Source of the DNA: Streptomyces sp. R28
Lineage (GTDB): Bacteria; Actinomycetota; Actinomycetes; Streptomycetales; Streptomycetaceae
DNA: 64,000 nucleotides
Direction: 5' to 3'
Assembly (NCBI RefSeq): GCF_041052385.1
Contig: NZ_CP163439.1
Span: forward strand, 1,787,001 to 1,851,000
The stretch's first letter is position 1. Each line of letters begins with the position of its first letter. This document shows positions 57,196-64,000 of this stretch, in pieces. A program made the position numbers and the translations under genes. The notes beneath the pieces are model-generated. The model ran no database searches. It saw only the letters and a list, made by a program, of their open reading frames with translations, and was not told where the DNA came from.

Positions 57196-57527
57196 GCCGC
57201 CTCCACCTGGTCCGCAGCTGTGCGGCGCCGGTAGACCGCTATCGGGTGACCCTTGGTGCGGGGCGCCGTAGAGGGCACGTAGGTCTTGGTGTGGATCAGG
57301 TAGTTGTGTGACATGCCGCGGAGCACGCCGGGGAGGACGCCGCCGGCCACCTCGGGCAGCTGCCCGCGCAGGTCGTTGGCAGAGACGGTGTCGTGGTCGC
57401 GCATCCAGATGAGGACGGCCTGGGCGACGACCTTGCGGTCCCAGTCGGAGGCCTGGCGGACGAGCTGGGCGAGGGTTTTGTCGCGGGCGTCGGAGGCGAC
57501 CTGCTCGGCGAGTGTGAGGCGGGGCAT
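57192..57527 (-). CDS. Hypothetical protein with winged-helix look, 111 residues
   Basis: MPRLTLAEQVASDARDKTLA, KVVAQAVLIWMRDHDTVSAN and YLIHTKTYVPSTAPRTKGHP suggest a small winged-helix protein. It lies in the recombination block beside the ATPase gene. Confidence 0.6.
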   Translation of the reverse strand: MPRLTLAEQVASDARDKTLAQLVRQASDWDRKVVAQAVLIWMRDHDTVSANDLRGQLPEVAGGVLPGVLRGMSHNYLIHTKTYVPSTAPRTKGHPIAVYRRRTAADQVEAA

Positions 57528-57605
57528 GGTGTGCTCCCTTCCGGGTGTGGTGTTCTGGGTTCCGAGCCGGCCGCAATGCCCGCGGCCGGCTCAGGCGCGT
57601 GCGGG

Positions 57606-58394
57606 CTACTGCTCGGTGGGCTGGGGTGCGGGCGTCGACTCCGGCTCGGCGGCGAGCCAGGCGAGGAGCGGGACGGCGATGTCGCGTGCTCCCTGCGGGC
57701 GCTGGATGACCTTGCGGTTCAGGGCCGGGCAACGGGACTTGAGGACTTCGAGCGTGTTGTCGATGTCCATCGCGACGGCGACGTCGAACTCGTACTCGAT
57801 GCCCTTGCGCTGCTCGGGCCGGGTGCCGACCTGCTTCGGCTTGCCGTTCTCCAGGACCCACTCGGTGTAGGAGCGCATCGAAGCGACGACGTGACCGGGG
57901 TAGGCGAGGATCGCGGCGACCATGTCGTTCTGCATGGGCGTGCCGTCTTTCCAGCCGGCGACCTTGTTCCCGCCGTACTTGGCCTTGGCCCTATCGACCT
58001 GTTCCAACGTGCCGTCGGCGCCCTTCCAGAAGTGGGAGAGGGAGTCGACGAAGACCGTCGGGTAGCCGGCCTGTGCGGCGGCGTCGAGGGCTCGGGCGAG
58101 ATCGCGGGGGTCGTAGCGGTCCATGGCGAGGGTGTCGAACTGGATGCCGCCGATCCCGGCGTAGAGACTGGCGGCGCCCTTCTCGGTGTCGATGACGGCG
58201 AACTTGCGGCCCTCGGACAGGCCGTAGGCGATGCCGAGGCCGGTCCACGTCTTGCCGGAACCCGACATGCCCTGGATGGACAGGCGAGCCTTGCGACCGG
58301 CCTTGCTGGCGGGGCGGAACGCGAACTGGGCGGCGGAGCCGTTCTGTTCGGCGGCGGGGCGTCCGGCGCGGACGGGCGGCGGGAGCTGGGACAT
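57606..58394 (-). CDS. RecA-like recombination ATPase (Sak4/AAA_24 type)
   Basis: 262 residues. P-loop GMSGSGKT (42-49), then KFAVIDTEKGAASLYAGIGG, VFVDSLSHFW (Walker B) and VVASMRSYTEWVLENGKPKQ with QRPQGARDIA near the end. This is the AAA_24/Sak4 group of phage RecA-like annealing or recombination ATPases. The nuclease upstream is its likely partner. Confidence 0.85.
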   Translation of the reverse strand: MSQLPPPVRAGRPAAEQNGSAAQFAFRPASKAGRKARLSIQGMSGSGKTWTGLGIAYGLSEGRKFAVIDTEKGAASLYAGIGGIQFDTLAMDRYDPRDLARALDAAAQAGYPTVFVDSLSHFWKGADGTLEQVDRAKAKYGGNKVAGWKDGTPMQNDMVAAILAYPGHVVASMRSYTEWVLENGKPKQVGTRPEQRKGIEYEFDVAVAMDIDNTLEVLKSRCPALNRKVIQRPQGARDIAVPLLAWLAAEPESTPAPQPTEQ

Positions 58395-58405
58395 GCGGGG
58401 TTCTC

Positions 58406-59242
58406 CTAGGCGTACTGGCGCTCGACCCATGCGGGCAGCGCGGTCATCGGGTTGGGCAGGTAGCCAGGCCACTCGCCGCGTTCGCGGCAGATGGCGTAGG
58501 TGTTGAGGGCGACCTCGTTGAGGTGGCGGCCGATGCCGCGGGCCATCGGGTCGCAGGTGGTGACGACCACCAGGTAGGGCGGCTCTTTCTCCTGCAGCAC
58601 GAACTGGAACGGCTTCTCCGGGTCGGCGACGTCGAGGGCGAGGCCGCCGTCGAGGTACCACTCCTGCTGCTGCGCGTAGCCGTGCTCGTGGAACGCCTTC
58701 TCCAGGTCCTCGCGGCGGCAGGAGCGGGCGGTCTTGTAGTCGACGATCTGGCCGTCGTTGCGCAGCCAGTCGAAGCGGGCCCGCCGCCAAACGCCGTGGT
58801 CCTCCCAGAAGGCGGACTGTTCGGCGACACCAGAGCCGGGCTCCAGGAGGCTGGCCGCTTCCTCGTGCTCGCGCAGGGCGGCGGCCATGGCGTGGACCTG
58901 GTCGAGCTCGTGGCGCTTGAGCGGGATGTCCCCGGCGGCCCGTATGGCGGCGACCTCGGCCTTGATGGCGTCGGTGTTCCACTTCTCCGCGTCGACGAGA
59001 ACCAGTTCGGGGCCGTCGTCGAGGACGAGCTTGTGGGCGGCGGTGCCGAGTTCGAGCGCCTTGTTGTAGGGCTGGGGGTTGTCGAGCTGCCACTTGAAGG
59101 CGGCTGGGCACTTCTTGACGAGCGTGCGGGCGCCAGTCGAGGAGAGGCTGCCGCCGGGGATCGGGTCCCGGTGGTAGAGCTCGGCGCCGATGTCGTACAG
59201 GCCCGGCTCGACCTCGGCCGCTGCCTCGACGGCCGCGGTCAT
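58406..59242 (-). CDS. PD-(D/E)XK exonuclease (RecE/YqaJ-like)
   Basis: 278 residues. GTAAH (66-70), RARFDWL with Asp158, and IVDYKT with Asp168 and Lys170 form the PD-(D/E)XK active site; a QQQEWYLDG helix follows. Such enzymes resect DNA ends for phage recombination. It is 11 bp upstream of the Sak4-type ATPase. Confidence 0.85.
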   Translation of the reverse strand: MTAAVEAAAEVEPGLYDIGAELYHRDPIPGGSLSSTGARTLVKKCPAAFKWQLDNPQPYNKALELGTAAHKLVLDDGPELVLVDAEKWNTDAIKAEVAAIRAAGDIPLKRHELDQVHAMAAALREHEEAASLLEPGSGVAEQSAFWEDHGVWRRARFDWLRNDGQIVDYKTARSCRREDLEKAFHEHGYAQQQEWYLDGGLALDVADPEKPFQFVLQEKEPPYLVVVTTCDPMARGIGRHLNEVALNTYAICRERGEWPGYLPNPMTALPAWVERQYA

Positions 59243-59394
59243 TTGCTGGCCTCCGGTGCTCCGCGGAGGGCGCTGGCGACCTCGGGCTCGCAGTCCTCGC
59301 ACAGGCCGGTGGCCGGGACGAACGGCCCGCCGGTGTCGCCGCAGCGAGTGCACGCGAGTGGCGCGACCTGCTTTGTGGTGCTTTCGGTGCTCAT
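59239..59394 (-). CDS. Zinc-ribbon protein, 51 residues
   Basis: ACTRCGDTGGPFVPATGLCE DC forms a two-CxxC zinc ribbon. The stop overlaps the start of the exonuclease gene (ATGA), so it is co-translated with it. Confidence 0.65.
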   Translation of the reverse strand: MSTESTTKQVAPLACTRCGDTGGPFVPATGLCEDCEPEVASALRGAPEASK

Positions 59395-59525
59395 GTGACT
59401 CCGTTCAGGGTGTGCGGATGGGTGGGACTCCGCCCCGCCGGGGGGGGGTCGGGGCGGAGTCCCTGGGGCCGCGGATCCCGCTTGGGGGAAGGCGGGCTCT
59501 ACGCGGCGTTCTGTGGAGGTGTTGG

Positions 59526-59933
59526 TCAGGCCGCCCCGACGTCGGCCTGCTTCGTACTGCTCGGATCGACGAAGAACTCGTCCGCGTCGAAGAGGCCGTC
59601 ATCCTGCGGCGGGATCGCCTTAACCGCCTTCGCGATCTTCCGGCGGACCGCGTCGTAGCAGCCGGGGCACATCGCCGCGAGCCGCCGGGCCGGCAGTGAG
59701 GCTGCGGTCACGAAGTCGCCCTCGTTGATCGGGTCTCGCGGCGTCGCGATCAGGACGACCTCGCCCTTCTTGCTGATGTGCTTGCCGTTCTCCAGCGGGC
59801 ACCGGTCCTGCCGGCCGCGACGGTTCGGGTCGTGCTTGCTGCCGCATGCCCCGCGGCATTCGCAGCGGTGGCCGGCGCGGTTCATGACCGTGGTCCACAG
59901 GGCGGCGCCGACTATCGGGGGGCGGACGGTCAT
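59526..59933 (-). CDS. Cys-rich hypothetical protein, 135 residues
   Basis: A zinc cluster HRCECRGACGSKHDPNRRGR QDRC and a later AMCPGCYDAVRRKIAKA. The shape is HNH-like but no catalytic HNH pair is evident. Unassigned. Confidence 0.6.
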   Translation of the reverse strand: MTVRPPIVGAALWTTVMNRAGHRCECRGACGSKHDPNRRGRQDRCPLENGKHISKKGEVVLIATPRDPINEGDFVTAASLPARRLAAMCPGCYDAVRRKIAKAVKAIPPQDDGLFDADEFFVDPSSTKQADVGAA

Positions 59934-60397
59934 CGGATCCTCCCGGGGTCGGTGACGGGTCCGAGGTGTCCTGCGTCGCGGGCGGCCCACAGGGTGGTGA
60001 CGTCGATTGCGTCGGTGTCCTGGTCGGCACCGATGCGCTGCATGGGCGGCACGGTGATGCGGTGGGCGTTGGCTTCGGCGGCGAGTTGGGGGCCGAACTT
60101 GGCGCGCAGGCGTAGGGCTTCGTCGCGCCACATGTCCCGCTCGTCGGTGAGGTCGTCGATGTCGGCCTGCTGCTTTACGACCAGTTCCTCGGCCTCCGCC
60201 TGCTTGGCGGCGGTGTCATCGAGTGCGCGGTCCTTGTCGTCGAGCTGGATGCGGTAGCCAGCCATGAGGAGTTCGGCCCCGGCGAGCTTGTGGCGCAGCC
60301 GGTCGATCTCGTCCGGGGCCCGGTGCTTGCGGGCCGGTCGGGGCGACCGGTCGAAGATGCCGAGCCGGACAGGCAGCAGGTCGGTGAGGGTGGTCAT
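59930..60397 (-). CDS. Coiled-coil protein, 155 residues
   Basis: A long helical region EIDRLRHKLAGAELLMAGYR, DDTAAKQAEAEELVVKQQAD and DLTDERDMWRDEALRLRA. The C-terminal end is less regular. Unassigned; it is in the early operon. Confidence 0.6.
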   Translation of the reverse strand: MTTLTDLLPVRLGIFDRSPRPARKHRAPDEIDRLRHKLAGAELLMAGYRIQLDDKDRALDDTAAKQAEAEELVVKQQADIDDLTDERDMWRDEALRLRAKFGPQLAAEANAHRITVPPMQRIGADQDTDAIDVTTLWAARDAGHLGPVTDPGRIR

Positions 60398-60474
60398 TGG
60401 TTTCCCTTCCGCAGTGCGCGGATGAAGCCGATGAAGAAGGGGCCGCACAGCACGAGCGGCGCGAGGTAGATCAC
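60394..60474 (-). CDS. 26-residue membrane peptide
   Basis: GTG start. VIYLAPLVLCGPFFIGFIRA and a basic end (LRKGNQ). Both ends overlap neighbours by stop-start sharing. Confidence 0.5.
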   Translation of the reverse strand: MIYLAPLVLCGPFFIGFIRALRKGNQ

Positions 60475-60680
60475 TGCTGTTCCTTGCGGTTGAGGTCGAG
60501 CACGTTGAGGAGTTCGCGGAGTCGGGCGGTGACGATTGGGTTGGCCGCGAGCTCGGCGGAGGTCAGCTGCGGGTGTTCGGCGGCGATCCGGTCGGCCACG
60601 TGCACTGCTGCGGCGCGGCGTTGGCGGCTGGTCAGGCTGGTGCTGCCGAGCACGTGCTGATCGAGTTCGCGGCCACTCAT
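60471..60680 (-). CDS. Helical protein, 69 residues
   Basis: SGRELDQHVLGSTSLTSRQR and VADRIAAEHPQLTSAELAAN. The start overlaps the previous stop. Unassigned. Confidence 0.55.
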   Translation of the reverse strand: MSGRELDQHVLGSTSLTSRQRRAAAVHVADRIAAEHPQLTSAELAANPIVTARLRELLNVLDLNRKEQQ

Positions 60681-60997
60681 CACGAGGCCTGGGCCGCGTC
60701 GAGGGTCTGCTGACTCGTCTTGGCCTTCACGTGCGGGCAGCGGGCGGCGAGGTCGATCTCGGCGCGGTAGCGGTCCCAGCTCATGAGCTCCATGCGGTAG
60801 CCCTGGCGCTGGTACTTGTCGCGCTCGCGCTTCAGCGGGTAGTGCTCGCGCCAGGCCTGCTCCTCGGTGGCGAACGCCTCGTCACCGAACGCAGCGGTGA
60901 GGGCTCCGCAGGGGCAGCCGCACGGCGCCCACGTGATCCATGTGCAGTTCGTCAGCGGGTACAGCCCGCCGTCGACCTCGACCTTCAGTTCAGGCAT
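60680..60997 (-). CDS. Hypothetical protein with Cys cluster, 105 residues
   Basis: WITWAPCGCPCGALTAAFGD has three close Cys residues. The later text EEQAWREHYPLKRERDKYQR QGY and HVKAKTSQQTLDAAQ is helical. It looks like a small nucleic-acid-binding protein. Unassigned. Confidence 0.6.
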   Translation of the reverse strand: MPELKVEVDGGLYPLTNCTWITWAPCGCPCGALTAAFGDEAFATEEQAWREHYPLKRERDKYQRQGYRMELMSWDRYRAEIDLAARCPHVKAKTSQQTLDAAQAS

Positions 60998-61169
60998 GTC
61001 CGCCTCCTTTCAGGCGCTGGTTGAGCCGGTTGGCGGTGGCGATGCGGGCCTGCAGGTCGGTCTCGCGGGCGGCGAGCGACCGCGTGTAGTGGCGTTCGAC
61101 CCGGTAGGCGGCGGCCACGACGCAGACGAGGATCAGCAGGGGGCCGGCGATGGCGAGGAGGGTGGTCAC
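60990..61169 (-). CDS. Single-span membrane protein, 59 residues
   Basis: GTG start, one N-terminal span (LLAIAGPLLILVCVVAAAYR) and a helical cytoplasmic tail (RSLAARETDLQARIATANRL). Unassigned. Confidence 0.6.
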   Translation of the reverse strand: MTTLLAIAGPLLILVCVVAAAYRVERHYTRSLAARETDLQARIATANRLNQRLKGGGHA

Positions 61170-61312
61170 GCCGCCTCCTGGCTGATGCGGTTGAGGTAGT
61201 CCTCGTAGGTCTCGGCCGGCTCGCTGTCGGTCTGGTCGGTGACGCCGAGCCAGCTGGCTATGCCGCGGACGATGACGACGGGCGGAAGGGCTGCGAGGTC
61301 GACAGCGGTCAT
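61166..61312 (-). CDS. Small hypothetical protein, 48 residues
   Basis: MTAVDLAALPPVVIVRGIAS, then SEPAETYEDYLNRISQEAA. Overlaps both neighbours. Unassigned. Confidence 0.5.
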   Translation of the reverse strand: MTAVDLAALPPVVIVRGIASWLGVTDQTDSEPAETYEDYLNRISQEAA

Positions 61313-61512
61313 CACTCGGCCTCCTGTTCGTGGAGGCGGAGCCAGGCGCGGCGCTGTGTGTAGTGGGCGTGGACGCGGGCTACACGGTCGACGTACTCCG
61401 TCGTGGTCCACGGCTTCACACCCCGGGCGCGGCGGGCCATCTCCTGCTCGACGCGGGCGATGGCGTCCTGCTCCAGGTCGGCGAGCGGGCGGGGTTCGAT
61501 GACGGTCGCCAT
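61312..61512 (-). CDS. Helical hypothetical protein, 66 residues
   Basis: LADLEQDAIARVEQEMARRA and EYVDRVARVHAHYTQRRAWL. Unassigned; early operon. Confidence 0.55.
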   Translation of the reverse strand: MATVIEPRPLADLEQDAIARVEQEMARRARGVKPWTTTEYVDRVARVHAHYTQRRAWLRLHEQEAE

Positions 61513-61513
61513 G

Positions 61514-62080
61514 TCAGGCCACCTCCTCGGCGTGCTTGCAGGGCCAGCGGGTGCCGCACGCGCACCAGTGGCATCCGTCCGCCGGGTCCGGCACCTTGTC
61601 GTAGTGCTGCGAGGCTGGGGATTCCCCGGCCTTCTCCAACTCGGCGAGGCGGGCGTGGGCGGCGACGAGCATGCCGCGCAGCTGCTTCACGTCGCGGCTG
61701 AGCTGGTCGACCGTGAGTCCCCTCGGGATGGGCGTGTTCCACGAGTAGGTGCAGCCGTCGACGACCGCGCGGTGGTTCCAGCCGTGGCCGTACTGGTAGG
61801 TGCAGCGGACGTTCTTGGCGTCGCTGGAGGAGCTGACGAACTGGTCGTTGCAGAACCCGCCCGGCGGGGGGATCTGGAGGTCGTGCCAGGCGCCGTGGTG
61901 CAGTTCCTCGGTGCGGTAGACGCCCGAGCGGCGGTAGCGGAGGCGGTTCCCGGTCTGCGGGTGCCAGGCCTCGTGCCAGTTCTCGCGGTGGGAGGACGGC
62001 AGCACGCACTGCACAGGCAGGTTCCAGTGCACGGACACGCAGCGGGACTCGTCCGACATGTCGGGGCTGATCTCAGGCAT
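61514..62080 (-). CDS. Cys/His-rich hypothetical protein, 188 residues
   Basis: Two CxVHWNLPVQC/CTYQYGHGWNHR-like half-sites and a C-terminal CHWCACGTRWPCKHAEE cluster suggest several metal sites, with a helix between (HARLAELEKAGESPASQHYD). GAGGAGG precedes the ATG at 62080. The function is unknown. Confidence 0.65.
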   Translation of the reverse strand: MPEISPDMSDESRCVSVHWNLPVQCVLPSSHRENWHEAWHPQTGNRLRYRRSGVYRTEELHHGAWHDLQIPPPGGFCNDQFVSSSSDAKNVRCTYQYGHGWNHRAVVDGCTYSWNTPIPRGLTVDQLSRDVKQLRGMLVAAHARLAELEKAGESPASQHYDKVPDPADGCHWCACGTRWPCKHAEEVA

Positions 62081-62285
62081 TCGACGCCTCCTCGGGCGCA
62101 CACGTGCAGGTGTCGGGGTGGGCGCAGGCGAGGAGGTCGAAGACCCGCTCGTACCAGGCGTCGGGCTGAAGTTGCGGCGTGTGGCCCATCGGCGGGGCGG
62201 CCAGCAGGGACTGCAGCCGGGTGTCGGCCTCCACGGCGGCCAGCGGCACGTCCAGGGCGGCGATCGGCTTGATCGGGGCGGTCAT
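62073..62285 (-). CDS. Small hypothetical protein with Cys cluster, 70 residues
   Basis: KPIAALDVPLAAVEADTRLQ and ACAHPDTCTCAPEEASNA. Overlaps the next gene by 8 bp. Unassigned. Confidence 0.55.
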   Translation of the reverse strand: MTAPIKPIAALDVPLAAVEADTRLQSLLAAPPMGHTPQLQPDAWYERVFDLLACAHPDTCTCAPEEASNA

Positions 62286-62644
62286 CGGGCCACCGCCTCG
62301 CCGGTGACCTTGCGGGCGACAGCAGTGAACTGGTCCAGCGCGGCCTGCAACTGCTCGGGCGTGGTCGGCATGGTCAGCGCGGCGTACAGCGCGGAGCCTG
62401 CAAGCTGCTCGTCCGACAGGCGGCGGTGCAGCGTCTCGCTGACGACGACAGCCCCAGCGAGCTCCGACTCCAACTCAGCGACCTGATCGGAGGCTTCGCG
62501 GAGCGCGGAGCGAACCGCAGCCAGCTCGCCGACGAGCGCGTCCCGCATGCGGGCCACCACGGCGGCAGCATCCGCGGGCATCAACTCGGCGAAGTCCAGG
62601 GCGGCGTAGTCGGCCAGCTGCTCGGGTGACAGACGGGCGCTCAT
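62282..62644 (-). CDS. Coiled-coil hypothetical protein, 120 residues
   Basis: SPEQLADYAALDFAELMPAD, then a long helix VRSALREASDQVAELESELA. Unassigned; early operon. Confidence 0.6.
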   Translation of the reverse strand: MSARLSPEQLADYAALDFAELMPADAAAVVARMRDALVGELAAVRSALREASDQVAELESELAGAVVVSETLHRRLSDEQLAGSALYAALTMPTTPEQLQAALDQFTAVARKVTGEAVAR

Positions 62645-62910
62645 GCCGCGCCCCCGTCCTGCATGGCGCGGGTCTGACGGTCGGCGAGGGTGGCGGCCCA
62701 GTACGTGTAGAACAGCTCGTCCAGCGCCGCAGCCTTCTCCGACTCGGGCAGTCCCTCGAACGCCAGACGGCCGATCTGCTCGACCTCGAACCCGTCCGGG
62801 TGCGTCGCCAGCAGCAACTCCTCCGCTTGGTTCCACATCGCCTGGAACGGGGACACGGCAGGGATCGACGACGTGATCTGGTCGAACGGAGTCAGGGAGA
62901 AGTCGCTCAC
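62641..62910 (-). CDS. Hypothetical protein, 89 residues
   Basis: MSDFSLTPFDQITSSIPAVS, QAEELLLATHPDGFEVEQIG and ESEKAAALDELFYTYWAATL. Mixed helical; unassigned. Confidence 0.55.
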   Translation of the reverse strand: MSDFSLTPFDQITSSIPAVSPFQAMWNQAEELLLATHPDGFEVEQIGRLAFEGLPESEKAAALDELFYTYWAATLADRQTRAMQDGGAA

Positions 62911-63227
62911 GACGCACCGCCAGTCCGGCGCACGTCGTCGCCCAGGGCGGCAGCGTGGATTCGGTCGACGTCGACCGTGGACTCCCCGGCCCGCACCACG
63001 GAGTCGCAGATGTCCATGACTCGGTTGAGGCGGGCAGCGGTGTCGCTCTGACGCTCGAAGGCGTCGAGGATCGCCTCGGTGTCGGCGTGGGTGTTCGTCG
63101 CGTGCAGCAGGTTGGCCAGGTACTCGCGGGCCGTCATGTCGTGGCGCGCTGCGACCTTCGCCCGGACGCGGGCCTTGGCTGCCTCGCGGGCACTCAAGCC
63201 CGTCGCGGTCTGGGATGATTGAGGCAC
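62907..63227 (-). CDS. Helical hypothetical protein, 106 residues
   Basis: SAREAAKARVRAKVAARHDM TAREYLANLLHA is basic and helical and could bind DNA; the rest is DTEAILDAFERQSDTAARLN. It follows the HTH gene at 63552. Unassigned. Confidence 0.55.
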   Translation of the reverse strand: MPQSSQTATGLSAREAAKARVRAKVAARHDMTAREYLANLLHATNTHADTEAILDAFERQSDTAARLNRVMDICDSVVRAGESTVDVDRIHAAALGDDVRRTGGAS

Positions 63228-63327
63228 GTGAAGCCCCTTTCGTTTCGTGGTTCGTGAGGGGTGGATCGCGCGGCTAGGCCGCGGGGCCCCGGCTGCCGCT
63301 CGCGACGGCGGTTGGGGTCTTTTGTCG

Positions 63328-63552
63328 CTAAGCGGCGGCGCGGGCCGACTCGTCTTCGGCGTGTTCGCCGTTCATCCACGCGTCAAGCTCGCTGATCTTG
63401 TAGCGGTAGCGACGGAGTCCGTGCGGCCTGCTCTTCGGCCCGATTCCGTCGCGCCGCCAGCGGCGGAGGGTGACGACGTGGACGCCGAGGTAGTCGGCGG
63501 CTTCGGCGCTCCAGAGCCAGCCCTTCGGTGGGGGCTTGGGCTTGTTCGGCAT
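63328..63552 (-). CDS. Excisionase/MerR-type helix-turn-helix protein
   Basis: 74 residues: GWLWSAEAADYLGVHVVTLR RWRRDGIGPKSRPHGLRRYR and YKISELDAWMNG, a clear HTH_17 fold. It starts 4 bp after the XRE gene, so the pair is one transcription unit. A role in excision or early regulation is likely. Confidence 0.8.
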   Translation of the reverse strand: MPNKPKPPPKGWLWSAEAADYLGVHVVTLRRWRRDGIGPKSRPHGLRRYRYKISELDAWMNGEHAEDESARAAA

Positions 63553-63556
63553 AGGT

Positions 63557-63853
63557 CTATTCCTCGCTCGTGGGGGTCGGGGCAAGAGACGTTCGGTTCA
63601 GATCCGGAGACGACGGAGGCGCGAAAAGGGGGAAGATCGCGCTACCGACGGCCTCCGCGAGGGCGGTCGCATCGTCAACGTCAGCGGTGGGCTGCCTGCC
63701 AGTCAGGAGCTTTTCGATCACTCCCCGGCCGACTCCGGACGCTTCAGCCAGGGTGCGGACCGAGAAGGACTCTCCCCGCCCCGGGAACTGCATGAAGTGC
63801 TCGAAGACCGGGATGCTGCGCAGGGTCCATCGTCTGCTTGAGTGTCGGCTCAC
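63557..63853 (-). CDS. XRE-family regulator, candidate immunity repressor
   Basis: 98 residues from a GTG at 63853 (GGGGG four bases upstream). The HTH reads VFEHFMQFPGRGESFSVRTL, AEASGVGRGVIEKLLTGRQP and TALAEAVGSAIFPLFAPP. There is no C-terminal cleavage or oligomer domain. Its upstream region contains the inverted TCGTCTACAG/CTGTAGACGA pair at 63921-63996, whose core matches the operators beside the integrase. Confidence 0.75.
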   Translation of the reverse strand: MSRHSSRRWTLRSIPVFEHFMQFPGRGESFSVRTLAEASGVGRGVIEKLLTGRQPTADVDDATALAEAVGSAIFPLFAPPSSPDLNRTSLAPTPTSEE

Positions 63854-63920
63854 ATTGCCCCCGAGTGGTGCGGAACTGCAGAACTGCTTGCATGACATAG
63901 CGAAGCATAGTGGAGCCGAT

Positions 63921-63996
63921 TCGTCTACAGATCGGAGACGATCCGCCTGCAAGTCTCGGCAAAGTTTCTGGCGCGATACCACCCTTCTGTAGACGA
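63921..63996. promoter_or_regulatory. Inverted operator pair upstream of the XRE gene
   Basis: TCGTCTACAG (63921-63930) and CTGTAGACGA (63987-63996) are exact 10-bp inverse copies 56 bp apart. An extra TCGTCT...AGACGA half-site pair spans 63921-63941. The core GTCTACAG is the same as at 8457-8502. A divergent promoter to a gene right of the window is likely here. Confidence 0.7.
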
Positions 63997-64000
63997 ACTG

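Larger units (their letters stand above)
6800..64000. mobile_element. Prophage, siphophage architecture; right end beyond window
   Basis: Evidence for a single integrated phage: a tyrosine integrase at the left edge; a full packaging-head-tail-lysis order from 30.8 to 9.1 kb; replication and recombination genes at 51.9-59.2 kb; a repressor-like gene at 63.6 kb; near-uniform minus-strand orientation with stop-start overlaps; and a shared operator core at both ends. The left edge is inferred to lie between 6757 and 6970. The right attachment site is not in the window. An embedded block (34.5-45.1 kb) resembles an actinomycete conjugative-element transfer region. Confidence 0.9.

Overview
The window reads as a Streptomyces (high-GC actinomycete) chromosome. 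Codon use is strongly GC3, GTG starts and GTGA/ATGA/TGATG stop-start overlaps are common, and the left edge carries typical Streptomyces housekeeping genes: an acyl-CoA dehydrogenase, a secreted GH18 chitinase with DasR-type operator repeats, and a TetR regulator.

Layout. (1) 1-2.9 kb: ordinary chromosome, closed by a strong terminator at 2923-2952. (2) 3.0-6.8 kb: a small accessory strip of short, mostly uncharacterised actinomycete genes (XRE and GntR regulators, a Zn-ribbon protein, a DUF6233 protein), probably the remnant of one or more integrated elements. (3) 6.8 kb to the right edge: one prophage of tailed, siphophage (HK97-type) architecture. Its left end is marked by a tyrosine integrase (7009-8040). 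Its right end and attR lie beyond base 64000. Nearly all prophage genes are on the minus strand, so the logical reading order is right to left.

Right to left, the prophage holds: an XRE repressor-like gene and a small HTH gene behind operator motifs (63.3-64 kb); a run of small early genes (59.2-63.2 kb); recombination genes, a PD-(D/E)XK nuclease and a RecA-like/Sak4-type ATPase (57.6-59.2 kb); replication genes, an initiator with a candidate internal origin, a DnaC-like loader and a DnaB helicase (51.9-54.7 kb); a 7-deazaguanine DNA-modification pair, a VUT/YhhQ transporter and a DpdA-like transglycosylase (49.6-51.2 kb); accessory genes including a HIT protein (46.7-49.5 kb); a plus-strand regulatory and accessory island with an orphan UTRA protein, a GntR-UTRA regulator, a MUG113-type GIY-YIG protein and two small genes (43.8-46.6 kb); a conjugation-like block with Spd-like and TraB/FtsK-like proteins (34.5-43.6 kb); packaging, head and tail genes (12-34.4 kb), including a programmed -1 frameshift in the tail assembly chaperone; and lysis genes (9.1-11.6 kb).

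How it works together. The capsid, tail and lysis modules look complete, so the prophage may be functional. Two features stand out. First, a DpdA-type enzyme is translationally coupled to a 7-deazaguanine precursor transporter with no preQ0 biosynthesis genes in the window, which suggests DNA hypermodification fed by salvage or by the host. Second, a module resembling the transfer region of actinomycete integrative conjugative elements (GntR regulator, HTH gene, Spd-like membrane protein, TraB/FtsK translocase, and CGACCGGG repeats directly after the translocase) sits inside a phage genome. The same CTGTAGAC/GTCTACAG operator core occurs beside the integrase and beside the repressor at the opposite end, which suggests one regulator controls both. 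All functions are inferred from reading the sequence; no database search was run.
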